From Saururus chinensis (lineage: Eukaryota; Streptophyta; Magnoliopsida; Piperales; Saururaceae), in contig CP141140.1 in NCBI GenBank assembly GCA_035235625.1, positions 53,191,351-53,255,350 of the forward strand: 64,000 bases of DNA, read 5' to 3'. Positions within the stretch are counted from its first letter, which is position 1; every line of letters starts with the position of its first letter. The notes below the pieces were generated by a model that did not search any database, was not told where the DNA came from, and was given only the letters and a program-made list of their open reading frames with translations. Both the position numbers and the translations under genes were made by a program. Shown here piece after piece: positions 45,739-57,518 of this stretch.

Positions 45739-48700
45739 TGTAACATCTGGAAATTTTCTAAATTTCCGAAGGTAACTATGGGAAATTAGGGTGCTAGACC
45801 CCTTGACCTTTTCGTTAGAATAAATTAATCCATGCTTGGATTTGGTGGCTGAAATATATATTGATGGAAAGTAGACAGAAATAGCTTCAAAATGCCACCA
45901 AGAATGCGCAAATCGGAGTTCGGATGAGGGAGATATGACTGTTCAAAGTTGAACATATCGTATAGGGCCCGTTTACCCGATTTAAACATGCAACTGGGCC
46001 GTTTAAGTTGTTTTGTGGGCCCGATTATTTATTGTTCCGAAATTGGGTTTTTAGGGCCTAATTTCTCATGGGATTAGGATCCCTATAAAAATAGAGAATT
46101 AAAGTTTTTGGGGGAGTTTTTGGACGGGAAAGGAGAGGAGAGAATTTTTCGACGAGACTCCGGCGAAGCGTTGACGACGGTGGATCGACAACAACTCGGT
46201 GCTCCAGGTAGGATTTTGAATCGAGATTATAAATATTTTATTATTAAAATATTGTTTTGTAGATGACGTAAATAGTGATTTCTACAATCACTGTTCACTT
46301 TGATTGTACTGTGCTTATTTTCTGACTATTAGCCAATCACCGACCGGCCATTGGCGAACGGATGGTGGCTAGACCCAGGAGGAGCTCACCGGCCTAACCC
46401 TGGCCACGGAAGCCTTAAATCTGGCGGCCTTGGCTGCGGCGGATCGGTTGCCGCCGGGTCGTTACAATTGTTTTTTTAAAAAAGAAAAGAAAAGGGGACT
46501 CCGGCTCTCGGCAGGGTGGAAACGGCAGGGGACGGGCAGCAAGCCTAGGCCTCCGGAATCGCTGGATCTCGGCCATCCGGTCGGTTCCGAGACATTGCCC
46601 AGCCAGGGCGACCATCTGCCACAGCGAGCAGTGCATTTTTTAAAAAAAAAGGAAGGAAGGAAGGCCCCTTTTTGCGTTAGCCGACCATTGGACTGTGGCG
46701 GGGCTGGGCTGGTCGGAGTCGCCGCCTGGCAGCGATTCATTTCTGCCCAGACCTCGCCGTAGAGTAGTAGCCTGGGGCGGCGCCGGTGGAGGCCAGTCGG
46801 CCTCTGGCCGGCTGTGAGGAAGACGACCCAGCGGGTCGTTGGGCTCTGTTTCGGGCCGGGCCAAACTGGGTGAACCAACCCATTCGGCCCGAGTTTTAAA
46901 AAAAAGAACAATTCATATTCCCTAAACCGGGTCCGGTTCAGGGGGTTAATTGTGTCAAACAAATCCTAGAAAATTATTATTGGACCTGGAGAGGTTTGGG
47001 ATTATTATGACCAAGTTTCAGATTGGGGAAAAATCCCAGAGATTGTGAAATAACCTTTTTACCCCCTAGTAGTTAAATCATCGTGTGAAAACTATTTACC
47101 AGACTTCGGGGCTCTGGTTCAGGGGCCTATGAATTGGTTTAAAACTTGGGAAAATTCTCAATGAGATTTTAATGGGTAATCTATTTATAGGCCAAATCTC
47201 TTAGTGAAGAGAAATCCTAGTGAGTGGTTAATTAACCATTTTGCACTTAGGGTTTATAGTAAACTGTTAGTCAAAACCTAGGTCGGTTGAAGGGGTTTAC
47301 GACCTCGTCACATGCCAGAAAAATTACACAGAGTTCATGAAGTCAAGTAGGATACTTGAGTTCAATTTTGGACCCATCGGATGTCATTATGGCTTTAAAC
47401 CAAATGACAGAAATACCCCTTGAGTGGATTTGCCCACATTCGTGTGAATGGAAGCGCGAGTTAGTTTGAGAGTGAAGCCTCTTGAGAGTATTATGATTTA
47501 AATAAAAAATAATAATGAGATGACCAAATGAACCAAGGGAGGGTAGCATACCCTAAGTGGTAGAATTACCCTAATGCCCTTAGGGGGCAGTATGTTCTGT
47601 TTCTGATGAAACAGATGACCTAGTGAATCAAGAGTTAAGGTACCCTATAAATGACTTCAAAAGGAAGGGGTGTGACCGGTAGGTGCCACGAAGACCTTGA
47701 CAGGTCACAGTGTCACAGGAAACCAATGGAAAACCCTAATTCTCAGGGTTTAGGGCAGTGTATTGCACGTGTCTGTAACACGGCGCAGGAATCTACTAGG
47801 GCATTATATATGTCACTCATGGAATATGTTAATTTACATATCGGGCTTGAATTCTCTAAGCCCTGGCCTTGCAAATGAAGGCAATGAGCCTCCGTTTATT
47901 ATTTATATATGTGTATGATTGTATGTTATTTATGCTAATGGATGCTTTTAATATGGATGCATTGATTTATATCAGTAACTTAAGATTAATGAAGATTAAT
48001 CAAGAGACATGGGTTGCTGTTGGTTTGAGGGGAGAACATCTAATCAAGATAATAACTAAAATACCCTCTTTAGGGTTGGGACTAGTTCATGGAGTGAACG
48101 GGGCCCTGATATAGAATTTGACATTGGTTAATGAACCGAGGGTGATTTTGGGATGTTCTCTGAGTCATAGCTCAGTGGATGAGCTATTTTGTGGGCCGAT
48201 TCATAAGGTGAAGAGGACTCACATGGTTGAGTGGTTACTTGACTAGGTAAAAATAATCTAGTCTAAGTTTCAGATGTTTCAGGGAGTCAATGGTCATAAG
48301 GACCTTAGGCTTCTATTGATACATTAGTAATGTCTTATAAGATATTTTCTCCCAGTGTTGGGAAGGTGGAAATTGCAATATGTTTTTTCATCGCCATGAC
48401 GGTTTGGGTATTGACCAGAGGGTCTTTACTGCGGGTCTCCCGCAAGCCTTCCTAGGACTATTTAGTACGTACAAAAAGCGGAGTTGTATGAGTATCATGG
48501 AAGGCTTATGCTTCTCGCCAATCGGTGTCCATGAGCACAGTTGGGATCCTCTTCTCCAGATTCGTGGCAGGCTATTGAGAGCCCTTAGGATTTAGGTTAA
48601 GCAGTCTACTCCAAGGTTGGAGTCCTTTGTTTGGAGATTGCTCAAGGGGTGAGTTATCTCTGAGTTACAGATTTGGTAGTATTAATTGTCAAACAAGAGT

Positions 48701-49376
48701 TGTGAGACAATTAATAACGTGGTTTGATATTGCTTGTTAATTAGACAAGTGGAATGGTTAAAGGACTTACTAAAATGTAGGTTGAAAATATTTAAGCATT
48801 GCATGTGTGATGTTATGCTTTTTAGGATAAAGTAGTTTCTAGGCAGAACTACGTGTGGATCTGATCTTGTTGGAAACATTAGAGATGTTGTCTGATGAGT
48901 ACGTAGGCAACTAACATCGGGTGATGTTGGCCCGATCCAAAAAATATTAATAAAACCTTTTGTCCTTTGGAAGCTCTTCTACTGAAAGTGGAGAGATTCC
49001 ATTGTTGTTGTTGTGGTTGTTTCATTTAGTTTGTTGTAGATTCTCTAGGCGACGACAAGTGAGACAAGAAAGGTGAGCACAAGAAGAAGATTCTGCGCTT
49101 TTGCAACTCCTGTACATTAGTGCATCTTTAGCGTGAGATTCAACTTGTTATTTATTTTTAGATGGGTGACAGACTTGTACTTAGATGGATGAGCTAGTCT
49201 TTATGAATTTTCAGACATTAAATAATATCATATGATTTGATATTCGCATTTGTGAACCCCAGTTATCATGACTTGGATGTTTAATCGAAGGGTTTGTTTT
49301 GTATTTAAAGAAAAAAAAATTCGCTACCTACCATCCATGCTATTTAAAAATGCTTTTAAAAATCTGGGTCGTGATA
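45739..49376 (+). mobile_element. Solo LTR, 3,638 bp, nested in copia #2 pol
   Basis: Starts TGTAACATCTGG and ends GGTCGTGATA, where the last two bases should be CA and are TA. It is flanked by the perfect duplication gtgtt (45734-45738 and 49377-49381). Same family as 23278-26895 in inverted orientation. TATA-like tataaaa at 46084-46090, about 345 bp inside, means a short U3 and an R-U5 of over 3 kb. The shared LTR motif is at 45898-45919 (minus). The many GC-rich ORFs at 46400-46960 are not genes. Confidence 0.95.
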
Positions 49377-49381
49377 GTGTT

Positions 49382-50160
49382 GCACGTGCCAAGTGTGAGG
49401 AAGAACCTTGTTAGTGGAGTACTTCCTAGTAGAGAAGGATATGAACTAGTGTTTGAGTCAAATAAAGTTGTAATAACTAGACATGGTACTTTTGTTAGTA
49501 AAGGTTATATGTGTGATGGCTTCTTTAAATTAAATTTAGTTTTTTGTAATAACTCTTTATTTCAAGTAGATGACTCTTTAATTTGTCATGTTGATTCTTT
49601 TGATATGTGGCATATGAGGCTAGGACATATGAATTCCCAAATCATTAAGAGAATAATAAATCTTGATTTGATTCCTAAATTGCATGTTAAATCTCTTGAT
49701 AAATGTGAAGTTTGTGTTCAAGCAAAACGACCTAGAAAACTATATAAATCTGTTGATTGATCTACATGCTTGCTTGACTTAATTTACTCTGATATTTGTG
49801 AGTTGAATGGATTATTGACTAGGGGTGGTATGAGATATTTCATTACTTTTATTGATGATTACTCAAAATTTTGTCATGTATACTTGCTTAAGTCTAAAGA
49901 TAAGGCTTTTGAGAAGTTTAAGGTTTATAAGATGGAGGTTGAGAATCAAACTGAGAGGTAGATTAAGAGACTAAGGTCTGATTGTGGTGGGGAGTATTGT
50001 TTTCTTGAATTTTGTAAAATTTGTGAAGATCAAGGATACATGAAACCACAACCCCTTACTCTTCTCAATCTAATGGTGTGGTTGAAAGAAAGAATATAAC
50101 TTTTATAGACATGATAAATTCTATGTTTTCCTCTTCCGGTTTACCTAAAAATCTATAGGG
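49382..50160 (+). pseudogene. Copia #2 protease end and integrase
   Basis: Resumes with HVPSVRKNLVSG. The GAG-pre-integrase zinc domain follows (MRLGHMN ... KCEVCVQAK). The integrase core shows D in DLIYSDICE, D in LRSDCGGEY and E in a shifted frame near 50080. Stops lie at 49758 and 49959 and after 50150. Confidence 0.9.
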
Positions 50161-50178
50161 ATAAGTGATTCTTTCAGC

Positions 50179-51535
50179 ATGTATATCTTAAACCATGTAC
50201 CTCATAAAGGACAAAATATAACCCCTTATGAATTAATGAAAGAAAGAAAACGAAGTTTAAAGTTCATTAAGGTTTGGGGATGTCTTGCTAAAGTTAAAAT
50301 CCCAAATGTGAAGATGGACAAGCTAGGTTCAAAAACTTATGATGCAGTATTCATTGGTTATGCACAAAATAACAGAGCTTATCAGTTTTTAGTTATTGGG
50401 TCTAATAAGCAGGATTATGCTCCCAATACTATTAAGGAGTCCAATGATGCAACATTCTTTGAGAATGTATTTCCTATGAAGGAAAAAAATAAGGTTGTAG
50501 TGCATAAAGAAGATGTTTCATCGTATTCTATTCCCTAAATAGAATATTCAGGAACCAATGTAGATGTAAGGAGATCCAAGAGACCCAGAATAGAGAAGAA
50601 CTTTATGGATGACTTTTACACTTTCATGGTGGGGAATGAGGATCATTTGACTTTTAATGAAGCCATGTCATCTAGCGAAGCTCTTATATGGAAGGAAGCG
50701 GTACATAGTGAGATTTACTACTTGCACATGGGACGTGGGTTTTAACGAATTTACCTCCAAGGTTTAAACTAATTGGGTGCAAGTGGATATTCAAAAGAAA
50801 ATATTATCTTGATGGATCCATTGAAAAGTATAAAGCTAGATTAGTGGTTAAAGGATATAGTCAAAAAGAAGGTCAAGATTTTTTTGTTACATATTCTCCT
50901 GTGACCATGATAACTACAATTCAAGTGCTTATTGCATTGGCAGCTCATTATAACCTCGAGATCCATCAAATGGATGTCAAAATTGCATTTTTAAATGGTG
51001 AATTAGAGGAGAAAATTTATATGGAGCAACCTGAAGGTTTTGTAGTTCCTGGTCAAGAAAGAAAAGTATGTAAATTAGTAAGATCTCTCTATGGTTTAAA
51101 ACAGGCTCTTAAACAATGACATCAAAAGTTTGATGATGTTCTTCTTTCCAATAACTTTGTTGTATGTACCTCTGATAAATGTTTGTATTGGAAGTCTTTT
51201 GATCACTCTTATGTAATGTTATGCTTGTATGTTGATGATATATTACTATTTGGTGATAATGTGGATCATATCAAAAAGGTTAAGGGTTTCCTTAACAAGA
51301 ATTTTGATATGAAAGATTTAGGTTTTGCCAAAGTTATACTGGGCTTGAAGATTGATAAGACTTCTCAAAGAATAGTTGTGAGTCAATCACACTATGTGGA
51401 GAAGATTCTAAAGAAGTATGGATACTTTGATGAAAAACTTGTCAATATGCCATATGATGCGAGTGTAAGACTAAAGAAAAAATATGGGGAATGTATGTCA
51501 CAACTTAGATATTCACAACTGATAGGAAATTAGAG
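50179..51535 (+). pseudogene. Copia #2 integrase end, linker and reverse transcriptase
   Basis: 50179-50538: YILNHVPHK, TPYELMKERK and FIKVWGCLAKVKIP, the end of integrase. RT motifs from 50844: VKGYSQKEGQDF, HQMDVKIAFLNGEL, LVRSLYGLKQA, a stop at 51118, then the active site LCLYVDDILLFG (about 51220-51255). 50640-50840 holds the less conserved RT start with a break. Confidence 0.92.
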
Positions 51536-52166
51536 TTATCTGGCTAATTGCAATAGATCGGATATATCCTATGTTGTCAGAAGACTAAGTAGATATACTA
51601 AGAGCCCTAATGAATCTCATTGGACTGCCATTGAGAGAGTATTTAAATATCTAAAGGGAAGTACAAACTTTGGTTTACATTATTTCGGGTCCCTTGCTGT
51701 ATTAGAAGGATACAATGATGCAAATTGGATATCAGATTCTGATGAAACCAAGGCCACTAGTGGTTATGTGTTTACACTATGTGGTGGGGCGGTTGCATGG
51801 AAATCATCAAAACAAACAGTGATAACAAGGTCTACCATGGATGCAGAGTTGGTAGCTCTTGATAAAACTGGTGGAATGAGGGAATGACTTTGGGATATTT
51901 TAATAGATATACCCTGGTTGAATAAGCCAATTCCTAGAATATTGATTCACTGTGATAGCCAATCAGCTCTTGATAAGGTTAAGAGTAAGAATCATAATAA
52001 GTGGTCCTCCAGGCATATTGAACTAAGGTATAAAATCTTGTGCAAGTTGACTACCTCTAGAATCATTACCTTAAGTTTCATACGATCAGTGGATAATTTG
52101 GCTGATTCGTTTACAAAAGGGTTATCGGTAGGGCAAATCCTTAACTCATCTAGGGGAATGGGCTGA
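51536..52166 (+). pseudogene. Copia #2 RNase H
   Basis: [69 protein letters not shown] and DNLADSFTKGL appear in order; the catalytic acids are present. Interrupted by stops at about 51531 and 51885. Confidence 0.92.
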
Positions 52167-52740
52167 AAGCCTATAATTAAGTCATCATTACTAGCAACTC
52201 AATTTCTCTGCGTGGAGATCCCACTACGAAGATTCAATGGGTAAAATTAAGCTGATGCGTGACTTGGAAAGAGCACTATTAAATTTAATATGATTATTCT
52301 TGTGTTATGATGAGAGTGCTTTTAATGCATATGAAACAGGTTGACGAAAGTCTTAATGAGGTCAAGGCTTATATAGTAGGGTATTGTTATGCATATTACC
52401 CTTGGAGACTATCACCTATATGAGTGCCATTGAGGTCGTAGTTAAAGAGAATGTGGGCTTGTTTTCTAACGTGCAACTCATGAATAGATACAAGGTGCAT
52501 GGCCATAAAGCGCTACCCCGAATGATCTCTGTTAGGTTTGTTAAAGCTCTTGTTTTAAGGTTCAAGTTTAAGACTTAGTTCACTTCGAACTTGTGAGAGT
52601 GGCGGCTTACCAAACTAGGTGCAGGTTCAACCCCGCAAGATACCTATCGTCGAAAACTTAGAGTACTATTGCTCAATGTCTCATTTTGTGTCTAATGAAT
52701 TTTTTTTGTGGACTAGTTTTATATCAGTCATGGTGGGGAT
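52167..52740 (+). other. Copia #2 3' untranslated part with polypurine tract
   Basis: Non-coding. It ends with the purine-rich ggtggggat immediately before the 3' LTR. Confidence 0.7.
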
Positions 52741-53350
52741 TGTTAAATTTGTTTGACTTGATATAAAATCGGAAGAAAGTCGCGCCGCTTTGTTTGACCA
52801 AAAATTAAAACCAGAACGCGCTTTGATTGTCGTGATGGTTCTTTTGTGATAAATCTACCATTTTGGCTTGATAAGTGACGTCTTTTCATAAGATCATCAA
52901 AAAACGAGTTTTGGGGTGCATTTTCTTCAAATATATCCAGGAGAGAGTCCTAGATTAACAAAGAACGAAAAATACAGAGTTCATCCTTCTTTTCTTTTCT
53001 CTCTGAGAAAAACTCTGAAAGATCACTCCTATACTCTATCTGAATTTCTGAGTCCGTCACTGAGCAATAGCATTTCTTCTGATCGAGATCCAGTCTGGTT
53101 GATTGGAAGTGCACTATTAATTAGACGGTGTGGTTCTTTGTATCTTGGGAACAAAACGTAGTTGAACGTCTGTGTACGGAGGGCGGCGTATTTATTTTAA
53201 GGATAACGTGTAAGTGCCTCGAACCGAGTTTAAATTTCTCTTCTATCTGGTATTTAATTTATATATTTATAAATATATTTATATGTGATGATTTGCATAA
53301 TAATTGTCACTTGTATTTAATCTGCCCTCTTTTATGTACATACCCCAACA
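52741..53350 (+). repeat. 3' LTR of copia #2 (610 bp)
   Basis: TGTTAAATTTG ... CCCCAACA, followed by the duplication gaaaa. Confidence 0.95.
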
Positions 53351-53355
53351 GAAAA

Positions 53356-54049
53356 TACTTTCTAATTAGCAAAATTTACTAAAAGGGATTCTTATGTATA
53401 GAGCACTTTTAACATATGTTAAGAATATTGAAAGACTTTTTACTCAAATTCGGATTTTTTAACATGTACACGATTTTTTTAAACATTCAGGCATACCAAT
53501 TACATTTTGTTAGATCTCACAAAAAATTACACAATTCAATTGCGTTCTTCACATAAAAGAGAGCAACCTCACTTGAAGGTGATGGCCGCCGGAAAACGAC
53601 CTAGTCAACATCTGTGCTCCCGTACAAGAAAACCAGCTGATATATGCTCTCTTAAACGCAGTCAGCTCACTAATTTTTTACCATTTTTTCCCGGTCGTGG
53701 GTGGTACAAGAATAACGTCTGATTCATGCTCTCTTAAACGTTCGGCGCCAACAGCTAGTTTCCTTCTGTTTTTGTGAGCATACGTTTACCACGTTTGTTC
53801 TTTTTTCGCCGTCAGAAAGGGAGCTCTCTTTGTTTTCTTCTTTCGTTTTCCAGTCTGAATCCCTTAAGAAAGAGAAAGTAATTTGTTGTTAGAAAGCATA
53901 TTAATATCAGCTAAAAACGAAAGCATCAAAGTGACAGATTTAAATAATTATTTTGCCATTTTCTTGATATTTGGTCTCCCTTAATTATTATGATAGTGCA
54001 CCTTATTTTTTTTGTTTTGTATTTAATTTTAAAATTATTTTATTTTATG
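53356..54049. other. Intergenic DNA
   Basis: No recognisable gene; 'atgctctcttaaacg' occurs twice (about 53645 and 53728). Confidence 0.5.
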
Positions 54050-54251
54050 TACCCCCTCTATCTTATATTAATTGTTATATTTTTAAAAAATAATTTTTAT
54101 TAAATGGTGATACCCATTTCTAAGAAAAGGGAAAATAAATTTAGGGTCTTTTTTTTAAGTATTTAATTATTTAAATTAAACAAAATAAAATTATTAATAT
54201 GGAACATATTTTTTTGACAAATATAACTATTAATTTAAAAAAGGAATATAA
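54050..54251. mobile_element. Stowaway-like MITE, about 200-bp family
   Basis: Left end taccccctctatcttatatt; the weaker right end ends ggaatata. Internal ttaagtatttaattatttaaatt is shared with the following copies. Confidence 0.6.
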
Positions 54252-54531
54252 TACAAGGCGACAGACGTTTCTTGTACACTTCAATTACAGTAAGAACGTG
54301 GCCATAAAAGAAACACCTTGAAATGTTCAAACTTCAGCATTATACGAATGCCATTACCTCATTTTTTGTAGAATACAGTTATGAAAAATAGCGTTTATTA
54401 TCCATAGGACAAAACTTGTCAAGATCCATACATCAAAGTCTTGGCCAGATGGAATTTTGCTAGAGCTTTGATTGAGCCTCTTTGTTTGCCCAGTGGGTAG
54501 GCTTAGGCTCAGTGAAGGAGGGTAAATAAAA

Positions 54532-54734
54532 TACTCTCTCTATTTTATATTAATAATTTTATTTAAAATAATGATAATTTTTATTAATTGGTAAAATTTA
54601 TATTTAATAAAAAAAATTAATCTTATGATATTTTATTTTAAGTATCAAATTACTTAAATTGAATAACATAAAGTTATTAATACAGAAAAAAAAATTATTA
54701 AATAAAGTTTTTAATTTAAGATGGAGAGAATGTA
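54532..54734. mobile_element. Stowaway-like MITE, second copy
   Basis: tactctctctattttatatt ... taagatggagagaatgta: inverted ends with TA at each border. It directly abuts the next element. Confidence 0.75.
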
Positions 54735-54832
54735 TATTCCTTCTTTTTCACATTAATAACTTGATTTAATTTTTAAAATAAAATAAATTAATTAATTTTT
54801 AAAAAAATATTAATGTGGGACAGAGAGTACTA
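54735..54832. mobile_element. Short Stowaway-like MITE
   Basis: tattccttctttttcacatt ... aatgtgggacagagagtacta: inverted ends and TA borders, 98 bp, adjacent to the previous copy. Confidence 0.75.
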
Positions 54833-55149
54833 TGTTTTACGTTTTTAACTTTTAACCTTTAAGTGCTTCGAATAATACGTGAAAGCATATGAAAAATTTA
54901 TAATACTGTGCATTGTGTGGTGTGTAATCAATTGGCAAAGCTTCATTACTAAAGTCACCAACTTTTGTGTCATGCACTAATATTTACACCAGGTGATCAG
55001 CAGTGACAAGGCCGGCCGGGAAAAATGATGAAGAGGGCCACTAAAGGTTGCTACAGCTACGAGAGGATCATGTTGTTCCAATTAATCTAAAAAATCTATG
55101 GGCCACATGCTCTTACCTAAAAAAGTACGAATTATATTTTCATTAAGAT

Positions 55150-55352
55150 TATACATATTTTTTATATCTTATATTAATATATATATTAAAAAAATAAATT
55201 TTATTAAATGATGAAATCTTTATCTAAAGAAGAAAAAGTAAATTATGATACTTTTTTTAAGTATTTAATTATATAAATTAAATAAAATAAAGTTATTAAT
55301 ATGGAGTAAATTTTTTTACTAAATTGAACTTTAATTTAGGATAGAAGGAATA
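55150..55352. mobile_element. Stowaway-like MITE, further copy
   Basis: Internal sequence aligns with 54050-54251 and 54532-54734; the ends are worn (tttttatatcttatattaa ... taggatagaaggaata). Confidence 0.6.
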
Positions 55353-55427
55353 TAAAGAAGCAAAAATTATTTTGATCTGGTATTGATAGAGATGCTATTC
55401 GGGTCGTATATATGGTAAAATTTGACC

Positions 55428-55690
55428 CGACTTGGCCCTAATGGGTCGGATTTGGGTTTTTAAATTCAACTCAAATAATTATTCGGGTTAAAATTAAACT
55501 TACAATTTTGTAAATACTATCGGGTTCGAGTTTAGTAAAACTTGGCCAGAATAAGGTTATAAGTATAATTTTTAATTTTTTTTTATATTTTAATAAAACC
55601 TAAAATAGACCCTACCTTAATAGGTCGGGTTTGAGTTTCTAAATTTAACCCGAATGACTATTTGGGTCGAATTTAAGTTTACTATTTTTT
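55428..55690. repeat. Direct repeat of a gggtcgggtttg-type element
   Basis: Two segments (about 55428-55512 and 55608-55690) share taatgggtcggatttggg-like and aacccgaataatt-like parts, 180 bp apart. A further fragment is near 56625. Origin not identified. Confidence 0.5.
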
Positions 55691-56067
55691 AAATAATATT
55701 GGGTAAGAGTTTTTAAGTACACAATCGCTTTAATTAAATAAACTAAAATTATTAATATAAAATATTTTTTTTACCAATAAAGTGATTTAGGATAAAAAAA
55801 ATATTAATTAATATATAAAATATGATTCCTAATTAAAATATCTCATAATATTTAATTTTTTAAAATTTTACATGTGATAGTACTAGTTAATTAAAATAAT
55901 AGATAAAATATCTTTAAATTTTTAATAGCCAACCACCATGATAGTGACGTGCAGCAAAGTTGACCAACTACCTTCCATTCAAGTTGGTCAATATTTGACC
56001 AGCTAACTTCCGCCATATTAACTTTTCATAGTTTTGTTATATTTGCAGTAAACACACGAGACCTGTT

Positions 56068-56258
56068 TATATGAGCCCGGCTCATATAAATTTATGTGAG
56101 CCCGAATTTTATGGGCCGTCAAATTTATATCCGACGGTTCATAATATTTATGGTTATATTTATTAGTTAAACCTATGAGTATTATGGGCCGTCAGATGTA
56201 GATCTGACGGCCCATAGAGCCCAGGCTCACGTAAATTTATATGAGCATGAGCTCATAC
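56068..56258. mobile_element. MITE built of nested palindromes
   Basis: The two halves (about 78 bp each) are inverted copies of each other. Each contains smaller palindromes, such as atgggccgtcagat paired with atctgacggcccat in the right half and the end atatgagc-ccg-gctcatat on the left. No coding capacity; no clear target duplication. Confidence 0.75.
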
Positions 56259-57350
56259 AAATTTTTTTCATATATATATATAATAAATTTTACCTAAAGG
56301 ATCTTTTCTTCCTATTTTTAGATTATAACGTGTATAAGAAGAATCTATATATTAATTCTATAAAATCTATTAATATGGTTTAAATCTATATTGCCACTTT
56401 GTTTTTTATGTATTAGTATGTACATTTTCACAACAAAATTGTAATTATATTTCAAGTAGTATCTTATATTGTTTGTTACGAATAAAAAGTGATCAAATTT
56501 TATGATATTTTAAAGGTGCATGTCATACAATACTCATACTTTTATCATATACTCTAAATTCTTAATTATGATTATAATTTATTTATTCGGTTCACATATA
56601 AAATATTAGGGATGCCACTAAATCGGGTTCGAGTCGGGTTTTGCCAATATCATAAACTTATTTTCACTTACTTGGATGTAAATTTTACCATTTAATAAAA
56701 ATTACAATTTTTTTCAAATGTAGAGGGAGTATGTTTCTTGAGATTGCTTAGTGTTGGATGATGGAATTAGTGAATCTCGTTTATATATTTTATTTCAGAA
56801 AAAGTTAACATAAGTGAGGGTTCATAATGCCTATTAAGAGAGGGCATATGTCAGTCATTCAAACTACTTACCCCTTGTGTAATGCATGTTATTAGATAAA
56901 AAAACGATGGCCCATAATGCCACAGCTCATACCAGCTAACCTCTTTTAGTGGAGTGTGGTTTAAGGCTCGGGATCAACCTCTGTAGTTGGCCTTTAAGCT
57001 CATATTTAAGCCAAGTCATTTCATGTTACAATGAGATAACTTATTTCGTCATCTAATTAAAAGTATTAGGGAAAAAGACCTTTACCTAATCTAAGAATTT
57101 TCAAGTAACTTCAAGGCAATGGTTTAAAAGCATAATTTTAAAATTATTTTAATTTTCAAAAAAGTTTCTTCAATAGCAATTTTTCAAAAATGAGAAAGAA
57201 ACTGCTTTTAAAAGCATGCCTATTTGGTTTGCCGGGTTGTAACTTAGTAACCTTCAAATCCTGTGGGAACCATAGCAAAGACTAGGACAAAAATAAAGTA
57301 AGTTTTATTTATATCCTTCATAATTTTAGTCAAAACTAGACATAAATTTG
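56259..57350. other. AT-rich intergenic DNA
   Basis: A fragment ending gtagagggagtatg at about 56720-56733 looks like another Stowaway end. Otherwise nothing recognised. Confidence 0.4.
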
Positions 57351-57399
57351 TTTGCCGGCTAATCGATCCTTGCTTGTCTTGGCGGGACGCGTAAGTAAC

Positions 57400-57518
57400 G
57401 AAAAACGACTATTTACTCCGCTTTGCCCGCGGCACTCCCCACAGCAAAGCACTGAACCAAAACGGTCTTCCTCTCCCCCGCTTGGTCAACTCCTCTTGGT
57501 TCCTTCCCTTCCTATCAG
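57400..57518 (+). promoter_or_regulatory. Probable 5' UTR exon of the glucosylceramidase gene
   Basis: A GC-richer stretch ends cctatcag at 57518, followed by gttcga. A matching acceptor (gctcaacag, ending at 58919) lies 8 bases before the ATG, implying a 1.4-kb 5' UTR intron. No TATA box is identified. Confidence 0.4.

Larger units (their letters stand above)
43955..53350 (+). mobile_element. Ty1/copia retrotransposon #2, full span, interrupted
   Basis: Two LTRs (43955-44555 and 52741-53350) with TG...CA ends, flanked by the perfect 5-bp duplication gaaaa (43950-43954 and 53351-53355). Internal order: gag, protease, integrase, RT, RNase H. A 3.6-kb solo LTR with its own duplication (45739-49376) splits pol, so the copia element is the older insertion. 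Without that insert it measures about 5.75 kb. Stops and frameshifts throughout make it non-functional. Confidence 0.95.

Noticed and set aside
46415-46962. 110- and 166-codon ORFs
   Set aside because: Inside the second copy of the same LTR; the frames do not correspond to those of the first copy in any convincing way.
52590-52680. tRNA-like 'ggttcaaccccgc' B-box
   Set aside because: No A box or cloverleaf around it; it lies in the 3' part of a copia element.
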